Shown in pieces: positions 51,923-63,503 of a stretch of DNA of 64,000 nucleotides (position 1 is the first letter of the stretch; every line of letters starts with the position of its first letter). The DNA comes from Anodontia alba. Its lineage: Eukaryota > Mollusca > Bivalvia > Lucinida > Lucinidae. The translations under genes were made by a program, and so were the position numbers. The notes below the pieces were generated by a model that did not search any database, was not told the DNA's origin, and saw only the letters and a program-made list of their open reading frames with translations. The stretch lies in NCBI GenBank assembly GCA_964016985.1, contig OZ024826.1, positions 40,527,070 through 40,591,069 of the forward strand, read 5' to 3'.

Positions 51923-52262
51923 GCATACGAAGTGTTCATTCATAGTATGCTTGGAAATGCTTGTAGCGGACAACATGTTGATATATTTTTGTTACTTTAG
52001 TCCCGAAGTATATGAGTGAACTCAGGAACTGATTCAATCACATCCACATCCCAAAACGGTGGCAACTCTGTCACCCAAACTTAAATGAATAAATCTATAA
52101 CTTACACAAGTGTTATAGAAACAAAACATTTGTAAGTGAAACACCGCAGAGCATTTAACAAAAGGTACCACAATGAAAGCATGGCCTTGGAACGGCCAGT
52201 TACAAATTACTGGGTGGCTAGTGTTAAAAGGGGGCTTAAGCTAGCTTTATGGGACCCGAACT

Positions 52263-52715
52263 AAGGCTGGCTAATCGAAGCTGAAAAGATAATCGATTAT
52301 CAGTCCTGACATTGTGATCGATAATCGATTAGTAATCACTGAAGATTTAATCATAATTTTACCTGTCTGAGCATGACTCTTACCATATGTTATACTTTAT
52401 TGCATATATTCGGTAAGACAGGCCTGAGCAAACAGTGTAGACCCTAATGAGACGCCGCAAATGCGGCGTCTCATCAGGGTCTACACTGTTTGCCACCAGT
52501 TATTTTTAGACACAACAATGGGTAGTAAATTGTACTTGTTCAAATTTTAGATTATGTATGGTAAGGAGTTGAGGTGTCTGAATACTAAGGGTAAATACGG
52601 TAAAGTAACAAACACAGAAATCAAATGATCGATTATTAGCAAATCAGTAATGATAATCATTTTTGTGGAATTTATCGATCAATTAATCGATTTTCCGATT
52701 AATCGTGCCAGCCTT
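52263..52715. mobile_element. AAGGCTGGC MITE carrying a perfect core hairpin
   Basis: The left end is aaggctggctaatcgaagct and the right end gattaatcgtgccagcctt. In the middle (52431-52494) sits a perfect hairpin, gcaaacagtgtagaccctaa against tcatcagggtctacactgtt with a gacgccgcaaatgcggcgtc tip. Confidence 0.75.
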
Positions 52716-52883
52716 AATCCGAACCCTCATCCTCAGTTTGTACGGTCCGCGTGGATGTATTCTAACTCATCCATGAATCATTACGGCCAACAGACAAGTC
52801 ACGGATAAAGCCTGCAAAGAAGCAAAGATGAGGACTCAGCAGAAACAAAGTGTTGAGAGACTTGGAGATAAGGTCCAATACTA

Positions 52884-53213
52884 CAGTCGACTCTCGTTAT
52901 CTCGACCTCGCTTATCTTGAATAACCGCTTATCTCGAAGTGAAAATCTGGTCCCAGTATCAACACAGAGATCTACCAACAGGTAACAAAATATTGTGAAA
53001 AAGAGGAGAAATTGCTCCTTAGGAGCAATTTCTCCTCTTTTCCACAATATTTTCAATATATCTCTAACTTAGGAATCAAAATTGCATATTCATTGTTAAA
53101 GGGGTTATTCGATAATTGTCTTCCTCAGTTCCGCAAATCTGATACGTCGAAGTACGGATATCTCGAAGTGTTTCATATAGTCCCCTGGATTTCGAGATAA
53201 CGAGAGTCGACTG
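52884..53213. mobile_element. Pogo-like MITE, copy 2 (330 bp)
   Basis: cagtcgactctcgttatctc ... gaggagaaattgctccttag ... gagataacgagagtcgactg, TA on both sides. The interior orientation is reversed relative to copy 1. Confidence 0.85.
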
Positions 53214-53525
53214 TATATATGAATTGTCTCCCATGATACATTTGGCAATTCACATGCAGTTTTCTGTAGGTGTATGTGATGCTTGAGGTGATGTGGTAAT
53301 TTCCAGTATAAATACAAAGGGGTGCCAAAAGTTGGACCTATTTTCGCCTCAGTATGGTAAGTCACGAATATGAGTACGTTGTTAAGTACAAAACTACGAA
53401 TTCGAATAAAATATTCTTACAACTGCTGCAGAGTGTATTGACAAAAATGATTGTATTACTAGATCGGGTATGTATAAATCAGGCCATAGACACTAACCAT
53501 GCATTTTAAATAGATAATACAGAGG

Positions 53526-53629
<104 letters not shown>

Positions 53630-53639
53630 GGTTTTCAAT

Positions 53640-53755
53640 AAGACCGCGTCATGCAAGAACGTGTCTTCGGGCATATAAGGACAGCGAAGGCCCAGAGTAG
53701 ACTGCACATCCGCGCAGTCTGATCAGGGCCTTCACTGTCTGCTAACAGAATCATT
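53640..53755. repeat. Type B core hairpin element
   Basis: cgtcatgcaagaacgtgtct, then gacagcgaaggcccagagta, folds on gcgcagtctgatcagggcct then tcactgtctgc. The copy at 58080-58180 has the same flank (gcgtcatgcgagaacgcgtc). Confidence 0.7.
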
Positions 53756-53761
53756 AGAATA

Positions 53762-54077
53762 CAGTCGACCCTCGTTATCTCGACCTCGCTTATCTCGAAT
53801 AACCGTTTATATCGAAGTGAAATTCTAGTCTCTGTTTTACCATGGAAATCTAAGAACAGGCAACAAAATATTGTGGAAAAGAGGAGCAATTTCTCCTCAT
53901 TTCCTCGTTATTTTTTATATATTTCTAACTTCAGGAGTCAAATTACATATTCATTTGTAAACTGTGGTTGTTCTATTTATTGTTTTCCTCACTTCCGCAA
54001 CTCTGATATGTCGAGGTACGGATATCTCGAAGTGTTTCAGAAAGTCCGTTGGAATTCGAGATAACGAGAGTCGACTG
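53762..54077. mobile_element. Pogo-like MITE, copy 3 (316 bp)
   Basis: cagtcgaccctcgttatctc ... gagataacgagagtcgactg, TA-flanked. The central hairpin is shortened to gaggagcaatttctcctc. Confidence 0.83.
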
Positions 54078-54354
54078 TATATGAATGGAGAGCAAAGGCC
54101 CAGATGTTACTTTGGGCATGTGCAATATAATCTGAATCATCGTATGTTGCGCATGTTCGACGGCACCTTTCACTTGACGCGGCCCACTTTTTTGTATAAA
54201 AAACTGGGTCGTATTCCGGCAGGTAGGCATGCGCAAACTGTCGATAGATTTCAGATCCTGGACCCTGCAGAACGCTGCGTCAAACTAGGGTCTCCACAGT
54301 GCCACTCATCCGGCAACTTTTAGACGTATCGGCAGGTAACAATAACAACAACAA

Positions 54355-54593
54355 ATGAGCCATCGCACGACAAAACCTACAATAAGGCCTGTTTAACCAG
54401 AAAGACTCAGATCAGCTTGTACATCCATCCAGTATAGCATGGATTCTGGTTCACCTCTCTTTGAATAGCCCGGAGGCTGCAGAAGGCAGATTCGATCAGC
54501 GAAGACTGAACACTGCGCGGATGCGCAGGTTGATCTGAGTCTTCGCTGGTCGCACAAGTCTTATTGTAAGTTTTGTCGTGCGCTGGCTCAAAT
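54355..54593. mobile_element. MITE with TGAGCCA...GACAAAACCTACAATAAG ends
   Basis: Left end tgagccatcgcacgacaaaa then cctacaataag; right end, inverted, tgagccagcgcacgacaaaa then cttacaataag. A type B hairpin lies inside. It ends about 50 bp from the stop codon of the neighbouring gene. A relic is at 4690-4850. Confidence 0.8.
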
Positions 54594-54643
54594 AATAACA
54601 ATTCCAAGAAGAGCAGTAATTTTATCTTACAGAGTTATTAAGG

Positions 54644-56515
54644 TTACAGCACTAACGTCCAGTTCAGATTCTTCACTGCACTACAGGCATTCCGTAAAAC
54701 GGTCGTGTAATTTTCATTGGCATATTTAGCAACCTGCTGATAATGTTTCCGCTGTTCTTCCAGACATCTTTTGTCCCAACGCCAGTCTACACGTTCAAAA
54801 ATAAACATGTCGTTTCGTAAGGCTGCCTTATTGAAGGGTTTACATACTTCTGGGCATAGCTCAAATCCTCCCATAAAACAGATGCCACTTGCCAACAAAG
54901 AGCGCCACATGTCCATAAATTTCCAACGAGGTACGTGCTTGTAATGGACAGCAAGTCGAGGAGTTGGTCGCCTTTGCTCTTCTGTTATCATTTTATCATA
55001 ATACTTGCTGTCCACTCTACCCGAGGTCAGATTGGTTCTCTGTCCCCACACGAAACTCAGACGAAACGAATACTCATTTCTGTGAAACATCCATATATAC
55101 TGACACATCATATGAAATTGAGAGAAAAAAGCTGATCGTTTAAGAATGAGTACTTCATCAAATGTCGAGTTGTGAATCTTTTCTATATATTTTCTCAAGT
55201 TTATTATGTGCTCCACTTTAAAGATGACTGGGAAATTTGCCATGCATCTCATCACCTCCTTCGTTTTAAAAGTATTCAAAGTTGACTGGGCAATAAAGGC
55301 CTGGTGATCATCCGACAAATTCCCCGCTATTCCTATTATTATAGGTTTGTGATTATCAAACAACATCTCTGGTACAACCCTTGAGATAAACATAGTATCT
55401 GTATCCACAAAAGCGACGTACTTTTTTGACGTACACCGTTCCGGATAAAACATATCCCTTTGCATTCTGTCCAGTCCAACATAGCGCGCTACGTCCACAG
55501 TACCCATAAAACAAATTCTAGGAAAGGGAAACGTCTTTTGTATGGCTTCTCCGAACACATGGTCTTCCTGTCTTTCCTTATCTAGCACAACAACCATTGA
55601 AAAATTGGCTGGCCAGAAGAATTTCATGCTCTGGACAAGCATACTTTCATAGAACTGAGTTAATATCCGTTTCGCTGTTGTCACCCGAAGATAAAGTTCC
55701 ACGTCATTGTTCGCATCGATTTTCTCTCTAATCGTTTTGGTCTTCACTGTGGACAATCGCAATTTTATCGTTTATAGGCCAGATTTTTTTTCTTTTTTTT
55801 TTTATCGTTAGGTTTACGGGGTTTTCTAAAATAAGTTACAGTCGAGCGGGAAGAATGGGACTAAAATATGAGAAAAAAAAAACTGGGTTTGGTCAAATGA
55901 ATCACTTTCAAACAAAATTACATTAAAAATGCAATACTTTAATCCCAAATTTAAAGGATAGGGACACAAAACTTGATGGCTGGTGTTAGTGCCGTGTGGC
56001 TTCCGTAAAATAACTTCCCCTACTTCGCAATATTGTGCAGATTCATTTCCTTTGGGATCATTGGGCCCATTGTGGTATCTTTAAAAATGGAGTTCTGCTC
56101 ATGTGTACGCTAGAGGGCGTAAACAGTGTTGCAAACTTCATTACTGCTTATGAAGAGTCTCAGTAAAACCGAGAGTCCGTTTCGTACTAATCTGTAATAT
56201 GTACTTTGTTTCCAAAGGCAATCTTTTTGACGTTTATTGAAAGGTAAATTTCATTTTTCCGGAGGGGCTACAATTATAGGGTAAGCTCTCCCGTAAACCT
56301 AAAAAAAAAACAAAAAAAAAACTGGCCTTACCCAAAATTTTCGGACATACAACCTTGGGCAAACACTGTAGACCCTGATCAGACGTCGCAGAACGCGATG
56401 TCTGATCAGGGTCTACACTGTTTGCAACTCATCCGTCAGTTTTTGACACATTATGAGGTAGTAAAATTTAAGTAGATTTTAGTACAAATATGGTATGGAG
56501 ATAAAGTGTCCGAAT

Positions 56516-56554
<39 letters not shown>

Positions 56555-57153
56555 CGGGGGTAATCCCGCCACCCCGTCTAGGGAAAACATTGTTAGGTGC
56601 ATTATGCACCTAACAATGTTTTCCCTAGACGGGGTGGCAGGATTTGCACTTAACAATGTTTTCTCTAGACGGGGTGGCGGGATTACCCCTGGGATTTTTT
56701 TTAAAATGTCTTATTCCTTTTTTTCTGAATTTTGTCTCTGTGAGAAAGAATCCCGTGGGTGCGCATCAGACTTTCTACTAGTTGTCCTGAAGAATATCCA
56801 ACTCAGGTATCTAACATTCCATCCTTGTTTTCCAGAGGTATGTCAAATTCCAAGGACAAGGATGTTTTTCGTATCTAATTCCCAGGATATCTCCGCCATC
56901 CCCCACCCCACCCCCCGCTAGGGGAAGCATTAATAGGTACATAAAAAATACCTTTCATATTGTCCCGGCCCGGTACAGTACCAGTGGAATGACGTGGTAC
57001 AGTACTGGTATGAAAATAACCTTCAATTATCTCTATTGCTTTCTCAGATTTCGCATTAATATTCCAGCACTTATTCTTCCAGAGTAACACTGTGACAGTC
57101 ATCAATGACAAGATTAAGAATAGCCACTTTCTACACTTTTTTTTCATCTGCAT
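54644..57153 (-). CDS. Type II membrane GT-A-like glycosyltransferase, two exons (about 434 aa)
   Basis: Exon 1 (57153-56952) starts MQMKKKCRKWLFLILSLMTV: a basic head followed by a single hydrophobic segment (about residues 10-25), the layout of a Golgi signal anchor. The donor tgaaag|gtattt joins, in phase 1, acceptor tccacag|tgaaga at 55746. Exon 2 (55746-54644) encodes VELYLRVTTAKRILTQFYES, MVVVLDKE, KYVAFVDTDTMFISRVVPEM (DTD at about 182-184), a region with WMFHRNEYSFRLSFVWGQ, and HYKHVPRWKFMDMWRSL. A DXD triad after hydrophobic strands is the metal/nucleotide-sugar site of GT-A enzymes. I do not recognise the exact family or substrate. The 1305-bp frame is intact. Its intron contains a core hairpin and a poly(A) tract. 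Confidence 0.72.
55747..56951 (-). other. Intron of the glycosyltransferase-like gene
   Basis: It contains a near-perfect core hairpin at 56358-56425 (gcaaacactgtagaccctga / tcagggtctacactgtttgc), a 30-base A-run at 56520-56550 and a palindrome at 56553-56692 in which the unit aacattgttaggtgcat / ccctagacggggtggcggga is inverted, with one arm then repeated directly. The AT-rich 55780-56340 has nothing recognisable. Confidence 0.6.
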
Positions 57154-57540
57154 TGTGGTAAACCCGAAAACTGAATATTAACTGTCCGAGGATTTCAGCT
57201 ATTTTACCCTGTTGAAAGCGGCGTAACGGGGAGTAGTCTACGATGCATGGAAAATGTCATACTTGAAACAGATTTAGTTGCTTCCTTTAAAAATTATTTT
57301 AAATGTCGGTTGCTGAAGGGTTTTGTTTAGATTAAAACTAAAATACAAGTGCAATTGTTTGAAAATGTCATTTTAAAAATGAGTAATTAGCATATTAACG
57401 CTATGTTAAGCTGGGTAACGAGTTTAGCTGACGACCTTTAGAAATAGTTTGACGACCTTTAGAAATAGTTTTCATATTTTTTTTTTGCACAGAAAATTTA
57501 CTATGGCTCATAAGGAAATGTCAAAGTCTATTTTCTTGGG

Positions 57541-57544
<4 letters not shown>

Positions 57545-57610
<66 letters not shown>
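57545..57610. repeat. (AC)n microsatellite
   Basis: About 33 AC dinucleotides, 400 bp upstream of the glycosyltransferase-like start. Confidence 0.95.
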
Positions 57611-57612
<2 letters not shown>

Positions 57613-57621
57613 GAAAAGTAT

Positions 57622-57883
57622 AATCAATCTGATATCTGCTGAGTAAATAGCCCAGAGAGGAGTAATGGTTAAGATGAAAGAAGAATACAGTGCGTTTAGC
57701 CCATTAATCGCTACAGCCCAGCCGTCCCTCCCTTTCCCCACTCATCCGGCAAAATCAATCTGATATCTGCTGAGTTAATAGCCCAGAGAGGAGTAATGGT
57801 TAAGATGAAAGAAGAATACAGTGCGTTTAGCCCATTAATCGCTACAGCCCAGCCGCCCCTCCCTTTCCCCACTCATCCGGCAA
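57622..57883. repeat. 131-bp tandem duplication
   Basis: aatcaatctgatatctgctg ... ccccactcatccggcaaa occurs at 57622-57752 and 57753-57883 with two differences (gagtaaat/gagttaat and gccgtccc/gccgcccc). Confidence 0.93.
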
Positions 57884-58372
57884 AGAGGTACAAGGGACAC
57901 TAGAAGAATTTGTAGACGGAACACAGCGTCTGATCTGGGTTTACACTGTTTTAAATGACATAAGAACGCTATAGTAGAATAAACAATTACGGAAACTTCT
58001 ATATGACATCTCTCTGAGTAATTAATGGGTCCATGTAAGGGAAGAGTTCATTGAAGATATTCAGGCATAAATGGGTCGCGTCATGCGAGAACGCGTCTTC
58101 GGGCATATGCGGACAGCGAAGGCCCAGATCAGCCTGCGCATCCGCGCAGCCTGATCAGGGCCTTCACTGTTCGCAAACAATATCATTGGGTACTATAAAA
58201 TATATGAATGAAAGGCAAAGGACCGGAAGATAATTTGCGCGTGCGCAAGTTGATCTGAACCTGCGCATTTTGCGCAGTGTAAAAATGCAGTTTTTCGCTT
58301 GACGCGGTTCAAATGGGTAAATTACTCGGTAATACAAAACATGTTTTACTGAGTACACACTTTTAATATAGG
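57884..58372. other. Gene-free stretch with type B hairpin
   Basis: A core remnant lies at 57905-57955. From 58080 to 58180 is a type B hairpin (gcggacagcgaaggcccaga / tcagggccttcactgttcgc). From 58225 to 58300 is a further hairpin half with gcgcgtgcgcaagttgatct. Confidence 0.6.
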
Positions 58373-58510
58373 GATCAAACATGGTTTTTCATGCATTAAC
58401 ATTCGCCAGGTCTCGTGGGAGGTGTTGAAAACCGAGGCCGAAGGCCGCGGTTTTCAACACCTCCCAAGGGACCTGGCGAATGTTAATGCATTGAAAAACC
58501 ATGTTCGATC
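58373..58510. mobile_element. Palindromic MITE 'ggtgttgaaaaccg' (138 bp)
   Basis: gatcaaacatggtttttcat, taacattcgccaggtctcgt and ggtgttgaaaaccgaggccg pair with cggttttcaacacctcccaa, cctggcgaatgttaatgcat and accatgttcgatc. The tip is aggcc. Confidence 0.85.
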
Positions 58511-59190
58511 GCTATTATTGTATAAAAATTAAAAAACATTTGCTACATTTCGCGTTATTTCTTGCTCTATTTTGTTTCGCCATTTCACTGATGTCTTGCG
58601 AACGCAATTTCCACGGACTATGCTCGTTCAAGGGCCGGGTACTACACATCGAGTGACGGCAGCAATTATGTGGCCCCGGTACAGGCATATTGAAAGTTGC
58701 GTAGCCGTTCATTAACAGCGCGTGAATTGCCTTGTTAATACACGGCTTTTCGCCGGTTAATGCACGGCTGTTTATAACGTGCGGCACTGCTTTTTATGCA
58801 ATAATTTTTTTTAATGACAGTACCTCGTTGGCCGTGCATATGATTCATACGGGACATGATTCTTATACAACGGCATTGGCTGCGCCAAGCGAAAAACGTC
58901 CTTAGAGCATGCGCACGATGTGTTTGTGGATTCACATCATCCTGCGCATGCACAAGCTCTCCTTTGCTATCCATTGATACAATCTACAGAATCCAATGAT
59001 TCTGGCAGCGGACAGCTATCCCTGATCAGACTACGCGGATGCGCAGACTGATCTGGGCCTACGCTCTCCACAAGTGCCCGTAGACACATTTTCGCATTGC
59101 TCTTCCCATTCAACGACTACAGGTTCCATAAGGTGCGGTATGAGGAAAACTGCACTTACTATAAATACGAATCAGACGGCGGAGATATAT
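58511..59190. other. Gene-free stretch
   Basis: Two GC-rich type B hairpin relics lie at 58895-58970 and 59010-59070 (gcggacagctatccctgatc ... gatctgggcctacgctctcc). No gene is seen. Confidence 0.5.
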
Positions 59191-59191
59191 A

Positions 59192-59523
59192 CAGTCGACT
59201 CTCGTTATCTCGAACTCCAAGGGACTCTATGAAACACTTCGAGATATCCGTACTTCGACATATCAGATTTGCGGAACTGAGGAAAACAATTAATCGAACA
59301 ACCACCTTTAACAGAATGAATATGTTATTTGACCTCATAAGTTAGATATATTGAAAATATTGTGGAAAAGAGGAGAAATTGCTTCCAAGGAGCAATTTCT
59401 CCTCTTTTCCACAATATTTTGTTGCCTGTTGGTAGATCTCTGTGTTAAAACAGGGACCAGATTTTCACTTCGAGATAAGCGGTTATTCGAGATAAGCGAG
59501 TTCGAGATAACGAGAGTCGACTG
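59192..59523. mobile_element. Pogo-like MITE, copy 4 (332 bp)
   Basis: cagtcgactctcgttatctc ... gagataacgagagtcgactg, TA on both sides; central hairpin gaggagaaattgcttccaag then gagcaatttctcctc. Confidence 0.85.
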
Positions 59524-59585
59524 TATTCTGATCGAGAACTTTGCTATACTTCGTTATAATCAGCAGTACCCAATGATTCTACAAA

Positions 59586-59652
59586 GCGGACAGTGTAGGT
59601 CCTGATCAGACTGCGCAGATGCTCAGGCTGATCTGGGCCTTTGCTGTCCGCA
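59586..59652. repeat. Hairpin intermediate between core types A and B
   Basis: gcggacagtgtaggtcctga tracks type A (GCAAACAGTGTAGACCCTGA) base by base, while the tip actgcgcagatgctcaggct and the other arm gatctgggcctttgctgtcc follow type B. Confidence 0.7.
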
Positions 59653-59694
59653 AATGCCCTGAGACACGTTTTCACATGGCGCGACCCAAATGAT

Positions 59695-60190
59695 CCCAAC
59701 ATACACAAGGCGTTGAAACAGCGTCGATTTAGCGTGGATTCAACGTCAAGACGTTGAATCAACGTTGAATCGATGTTGTTTTAACGTTGTATGTCAGATT
59801 TGTGTTCTTGTGAAAAGCCAAATCACTACTTCCCGATAAATCGACTCACATTTGGCTTATGCAGCTTAACCCATTTTAGTCCGGCGACCCTCCTTAAGGG
59901 TAATTGGCAAATAGTGACCCAGATCAGACGCCGCAGAAATATCAGGGTGTCCACTGTTTGCAAATGGTTCGGCCATTTTTCTCTAGGAATAGCTAAATCT
60001 CATAGCCTGACAAACCTAAAATTGAAATTAGACTCTTCCCTTACATAGCGTGGAGGACTTCATTCAGACTGAAATGGGTTAATCTTTGACTTCTCATCGC
60101 AAACTCGACCAACAACTAATAAAATATTGACCATATATTTGTTTTTCTTTTGGCAGAATATATATATATATAGATCTACATAGTGGTTAT
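59695..60190. mobile_element. Repeat relics upstream of the innexin 3' end
   Basis: 59695-59795 is a CCCAACA element with gttgaa/cgttgaatc repeats in both senses. 59870-60085 is an element with aacccattttagtccggcga and, inverted, cattcagactgaaatgggtt ends around a core hairpin relic (59908-59961). A related copy lies at 16575-16800. Confidence 0.6.
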
Positions 60191-60338
60191 TTAAGAGTTC
60201 GTACATATTGTCTCCCAAGGAGACAATTCACGCAAATTATCTATTTTGTAGATAATTTTCATAAAATCACAAACCCTGTTTTCTTGGATAAATGGGACAA
60301 AACTATTACGAAATGTCGTCTGCTGAAATCTTACTTAT
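60190..60338. mobile_element. Family 5 hairpin MITE
   Basis: Contains attgtctcccaaggagacaa at the tip and ends gaaatgtcgtctgctgaaat. Confidence 0.6.
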
Positions 60339-60444
60339 CCCAGCCAGCAGTCTGCTTAAATCTATGTCGGACCGTTATCGGCCCGACAGCATTCCTGTCG
60401 GGCCGATAACGGTTCGATGTAGATTTAAGTAGAATGCTACCTAG
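60339..60444. mobile_element. Family 7 palindrome, copy 3, next to the innexin stop
   Basis: cccagccagcagtctgctta ... gtcggaccgttatcggcccg ... folds on cgggccgataacggttcgat ... agtagaatgctacctag. It ends 12 bp after the innexin stop codon. Confidence 0.82.
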
Positions 60445-60456
60445 CGTTCAGAAGTT

Positions 60457-61735
60457 TTATATTTTCTTCATCGGTGTAGTTGCGCAGTTCCGTCTTTTAA
60501 AATTTCGTGGAGAGCGATGTTTATCTGTGTCAGACAATACTGTCACCTCGTCATCCGATGTGCGATCTGGAATTCCGCTTTCTTTTACTCTGTAATTAAC
60601 CCACATCGCATCAAGAAGATCCGTAACTACCATTTCTCCAGCATTGGTACCGACCATCCGGGCAACAAAACACCCATCATCCTTCAGGTACGACTCAGCA
60701 AATTTCCGGCAAAGTTTCTTATCAGTCGAAGTTTTCAGTTTCTGAGTTAATGTTAGATATTTCTTAACATATCGATAATTATTTTGCTTTAATACGATCA
60801 GAAATACCCACTTGATAAGATTGAAGATACAGAGACAGGCTACAACGAAAAACCAAAACCACAAGAAAGTAAATATGTTTTCGTTAAAGAGATTGATAGG
60901 CAGAATGCACTGCACGGACCATCTCTGGATATTCTGAAATTGTCGTATCTTGAAATCGCACATGGCGACTTTTGGGAAGCGCGGGTTATCCTTGAAACCC
61001 TCACCACTGGACAATGTATTGAAATATTCTAAGCCGTACAGAGTGTACTCAGTGGCCATAAAGGCGTTTAAAAGTAAAAATTGGACAATGACGTTGCCCA
61101 CATAGATGACTTTGATGGACAGATATAGCGCCGTGAGGTATTTTCCTTGTCTTCTGTCACAGAAGAAACAGAACAGACGGGATAGCTTAGCTTTTGTCCT
61201 GACCAGAATATTGTTTTTGTAACTTCTGTTTGTATGAAGCCAGCTGTCCATAAAGAAGGCTAAATTATTTATCGTCCGTTTTCTATCGTCAAATGAACTC
61301 AACTGTGTATCCTCAGTTAACTTACAAATTTTGTCAAGATCTAATCCACTACTTCTATTTAACACTTTCCATATTACATTTGGCAATTTGAATAAAAAAG
61401 CTTGGAAAATTAAAATAAGAGGTACCCACTGGTAGTATGTGATTTCTGCTTCCCGTCGCTTCTGAATGTCTACCGGTATGATATCCATCATGGGAACAGA
61501 ATACGTGTTTTGGATCCAGCAATAGCTGTTTGTGTAGTCCTCAAATGCAAGCGTAAAATGTGCGGGGCACCAGCAATGGATCGGACGGCCCACAAGTTGA
61601 ACAGAGCTGATGAGTACTGTGAAGATGACCAGGATGTATACGGTATAAATATGGTTCAGTCGATCGATCCAGTCATCACTGCGACTCGAGTTGAGTTTCT
61701 TGAATGAAGGTACAGCTCCTAATAGACCTACGACC
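60457..61735 (-). CDS. Innexin, main exon (start exon not found)
   Basis: Innexins form gap junctions and hemichannels in the plasma membrane of protostomes. The exon enters by acceptor cattccag|ggtcgt in phase 2 and runs to the stop at 60457. It encodes VVGLLGAVPSFKKL, then DDWIDRLNHIYTVYILVIFT (TM1), GRPIHCWCPAHF with a loop-1 partner Cys 18 residues later, the innexin signature YYQWVP at the start of TM2, TM3 (YLSIKVIYVGNVIVQFLLLN), loop-2 Cys in MCDFKIRQF and VQCILPINLFNENIF, and TM4 (FLWFWFFVVACLCIFNLIKW). The cytoplasmic tail is about 105 residues. The apparent start at 61749 is a TTG in the intron, so the true ATG lies in an upstream exon. The order of domains and conserved cysteines leaves little doubt. 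Confidence 0.95.
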
Positions 61736-62299
61736 CTGGAATGAGACAAAAAAAAAGTAAAACATGCAGCTTGTGTACAGTCAAAAATATCATTTTTAAA
61801 AATTCACATAAGTTGAATCTCCAGCAAACGTGATCATGAAAATTCAGTTTCGGCAGTATTGTAGTAAGTACTTAACCATGATTTGCAAAAATGAAATAGA
61901 ATAAAATAATGAACAAATGAATAAAAATAAAAATAAATTAATAACAGATAAGAAAGTTGCTGATTATACTTTTGATTATTTTTCAGTCTTGATATGCATC
62001 TGTGCGATACGATCTAGTCTATATGTTTCTCTAAAATAAAATACTTTTTAAAATAATGCAGAAGTCATTGATTTTAAAATAATTGTCTTTAAATTTATTT
62101 AAAACAATTATCTACATTAAAATAGTTTACATTGTGCTTTTGATATGGTTATTGTTCAATATTCAATGTATAGTTCAAATTGTTTTTGCAAATAACTTAT
62201 TCAAGGTAACGTAAACGTCACTTGTTATTCCCGCCTCGATACATATACAGTCTACGTCACCTATATAATCCCGCGTCGAAGTTAAATTCCCGCTAACGT
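61736..62299 (-). other. Innexin upstream intron or 5' flank
   Basis: AT-rich DNA with (AAATAAA)-like runs at 61895-61945. I could not identify an initiator exon ending in a phase 2 donor. Confidence 0.5.
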
Positions 62300-62578
62300 C
62301 ATTACGAAAACACGCCTATTCAAATATATTGAAAATTTTACAACCAAAAACGGGAAAATTTCCAGATAAAAAATTCTGATATTTTTCATATTTCTGCTCA
62401 AAACATAGATTGTGGGTACTCGTTAGAACCGCCTCGTCGAGGCGGTTCTAACGAGTACCCACAATCTATGTTTTGAGCAGAAATAAGAAAAATAATGTAT
62501 ACCCCTGTAAACCCCAGTTTTACTATATAAAAGTGGGGTTTCAGGGGGTCAAAATTATATAGGCGTGTTTTCGTGATG
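62300..62578. mobile_element. Family 2 MITE, copy 7 (best preserved)
   Basis: cattacgaaaacacgcctat ... a near-perfect hairpin of tttctgctcaaaacatagat then tgtgggtactcgttagaacc with tip gcctcgtcgaggc ... ataggcgtgttttcgtgatg. Confidence 0.88.
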
Positions 62579-62623
62579 CATTCCATAGGCGTAGCACATA
62601 TTAGGCTTGTTATGCATGTGCAT

Positions 62624-62890
62624 CATTACGAAAACATACCTATTCAAATATATTAAAAATTTCACCACCAAAAACTGAAAGTTTTCAGATAAAAATTCCG
62701 ATATTTTTCATATTTCTGCTCAAAACATAGGATTGTTAGTACTCGTTAGAACCGCGTTCTACCGAGTACCCAAAATCTATGTTTTTGAGCAGAAATAAGA
62801 AAAATAATGCATACCCCTGTAAACCTCAGTTTTACTTTATAAAAGTGCGATTTAAGGGGGTCAAAATTATATGGGTATGTGTTCGTGATG
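62624..62890. mobile_element. Family 2 MITE, copy 8
   Basis: cattacgaaaacatacctat ... tip shortened to gaaccgcgttc ... atgggtatgtgttcgtgatg. Same orientation as copy 7, 45 bp away. Confidence 0.82.
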
Positions 62891-62964
62891 GCCATTTTTT
62901 TCTGGATGTGCATAAAAATACGTCAGCTCTACTACGCGCTTTATTCTGTCTGTGCTCATACTAA

Positions 62965-63502
62965 CTAGCGTTGCTACTGATGATCGATTATCATCGACCA
63001 TCAGTCACTTACGCCTCTTTTGACTGATGATCGGAAAGATTTTTTATAGTGGACTAATCGGAAAATTCTATATTTAGAAACATTTTTCTCCGGTGTTATT
63101 TTTATAGGCAAATTATAAAGAAAGGAAATTAAAAGATGTCTATTTGGGTCATTCTAGGTTTGTGGTCAATAAAAGTGAAAACAAAGTGATAAAATAGCCT
63201 TAGATAAGTCAACCAAAAAGTACTGATAATTTTCTTATTTCTTCATGAAAACATATGTTGCGGTTACTCATTAGAAGCGCCTCGCAGAGGCGCTTCTAAT
63301 GAGTAACCGCAACATATGTTTTCATGGAGAAACAAGAAAATGTTATTTGGATATCCCCCTCTTATTGATCTGGAGCAATGAATAAGTGCCTAAATTAAGA
63401 GTGAATATATTTTCTACAAGTCGATTATTAATCGATGATCCGTCAGTTTTACAAACCCGATGATCGACTATGAAATCCTGGCCGATTTCCAACACTAATA
63501 CG
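62965..63502. mobile_element. Element with 'gatgatcgatta' ends carrying a family 4 hairpin
   Basis: Left: agcgttgctactgatgatcg then attatcatcgaccatcag; right: attaatcgatgatccgtcag and cgatgatcgactatgaaatc ... caacacta. The nested hairpin (63215-63345) is atgaaaacatatgttgcggt ... tactcattagaagcgcctcg against its complement. Confidence 0.65.
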
Positions 63503-63503
63503 A

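Noticed and set aside
57449..57741. Threonine-histidine and cysteine-valine repeat proteins
   Set aside because: They are translations of the (AC)n microsatellite.
61510..61749. The innexin start at the first codon of the open frame
   Set aside because: That codon is TTG and lies before a good splice acceptor. The N-terminal residues MSHSR are intronic.
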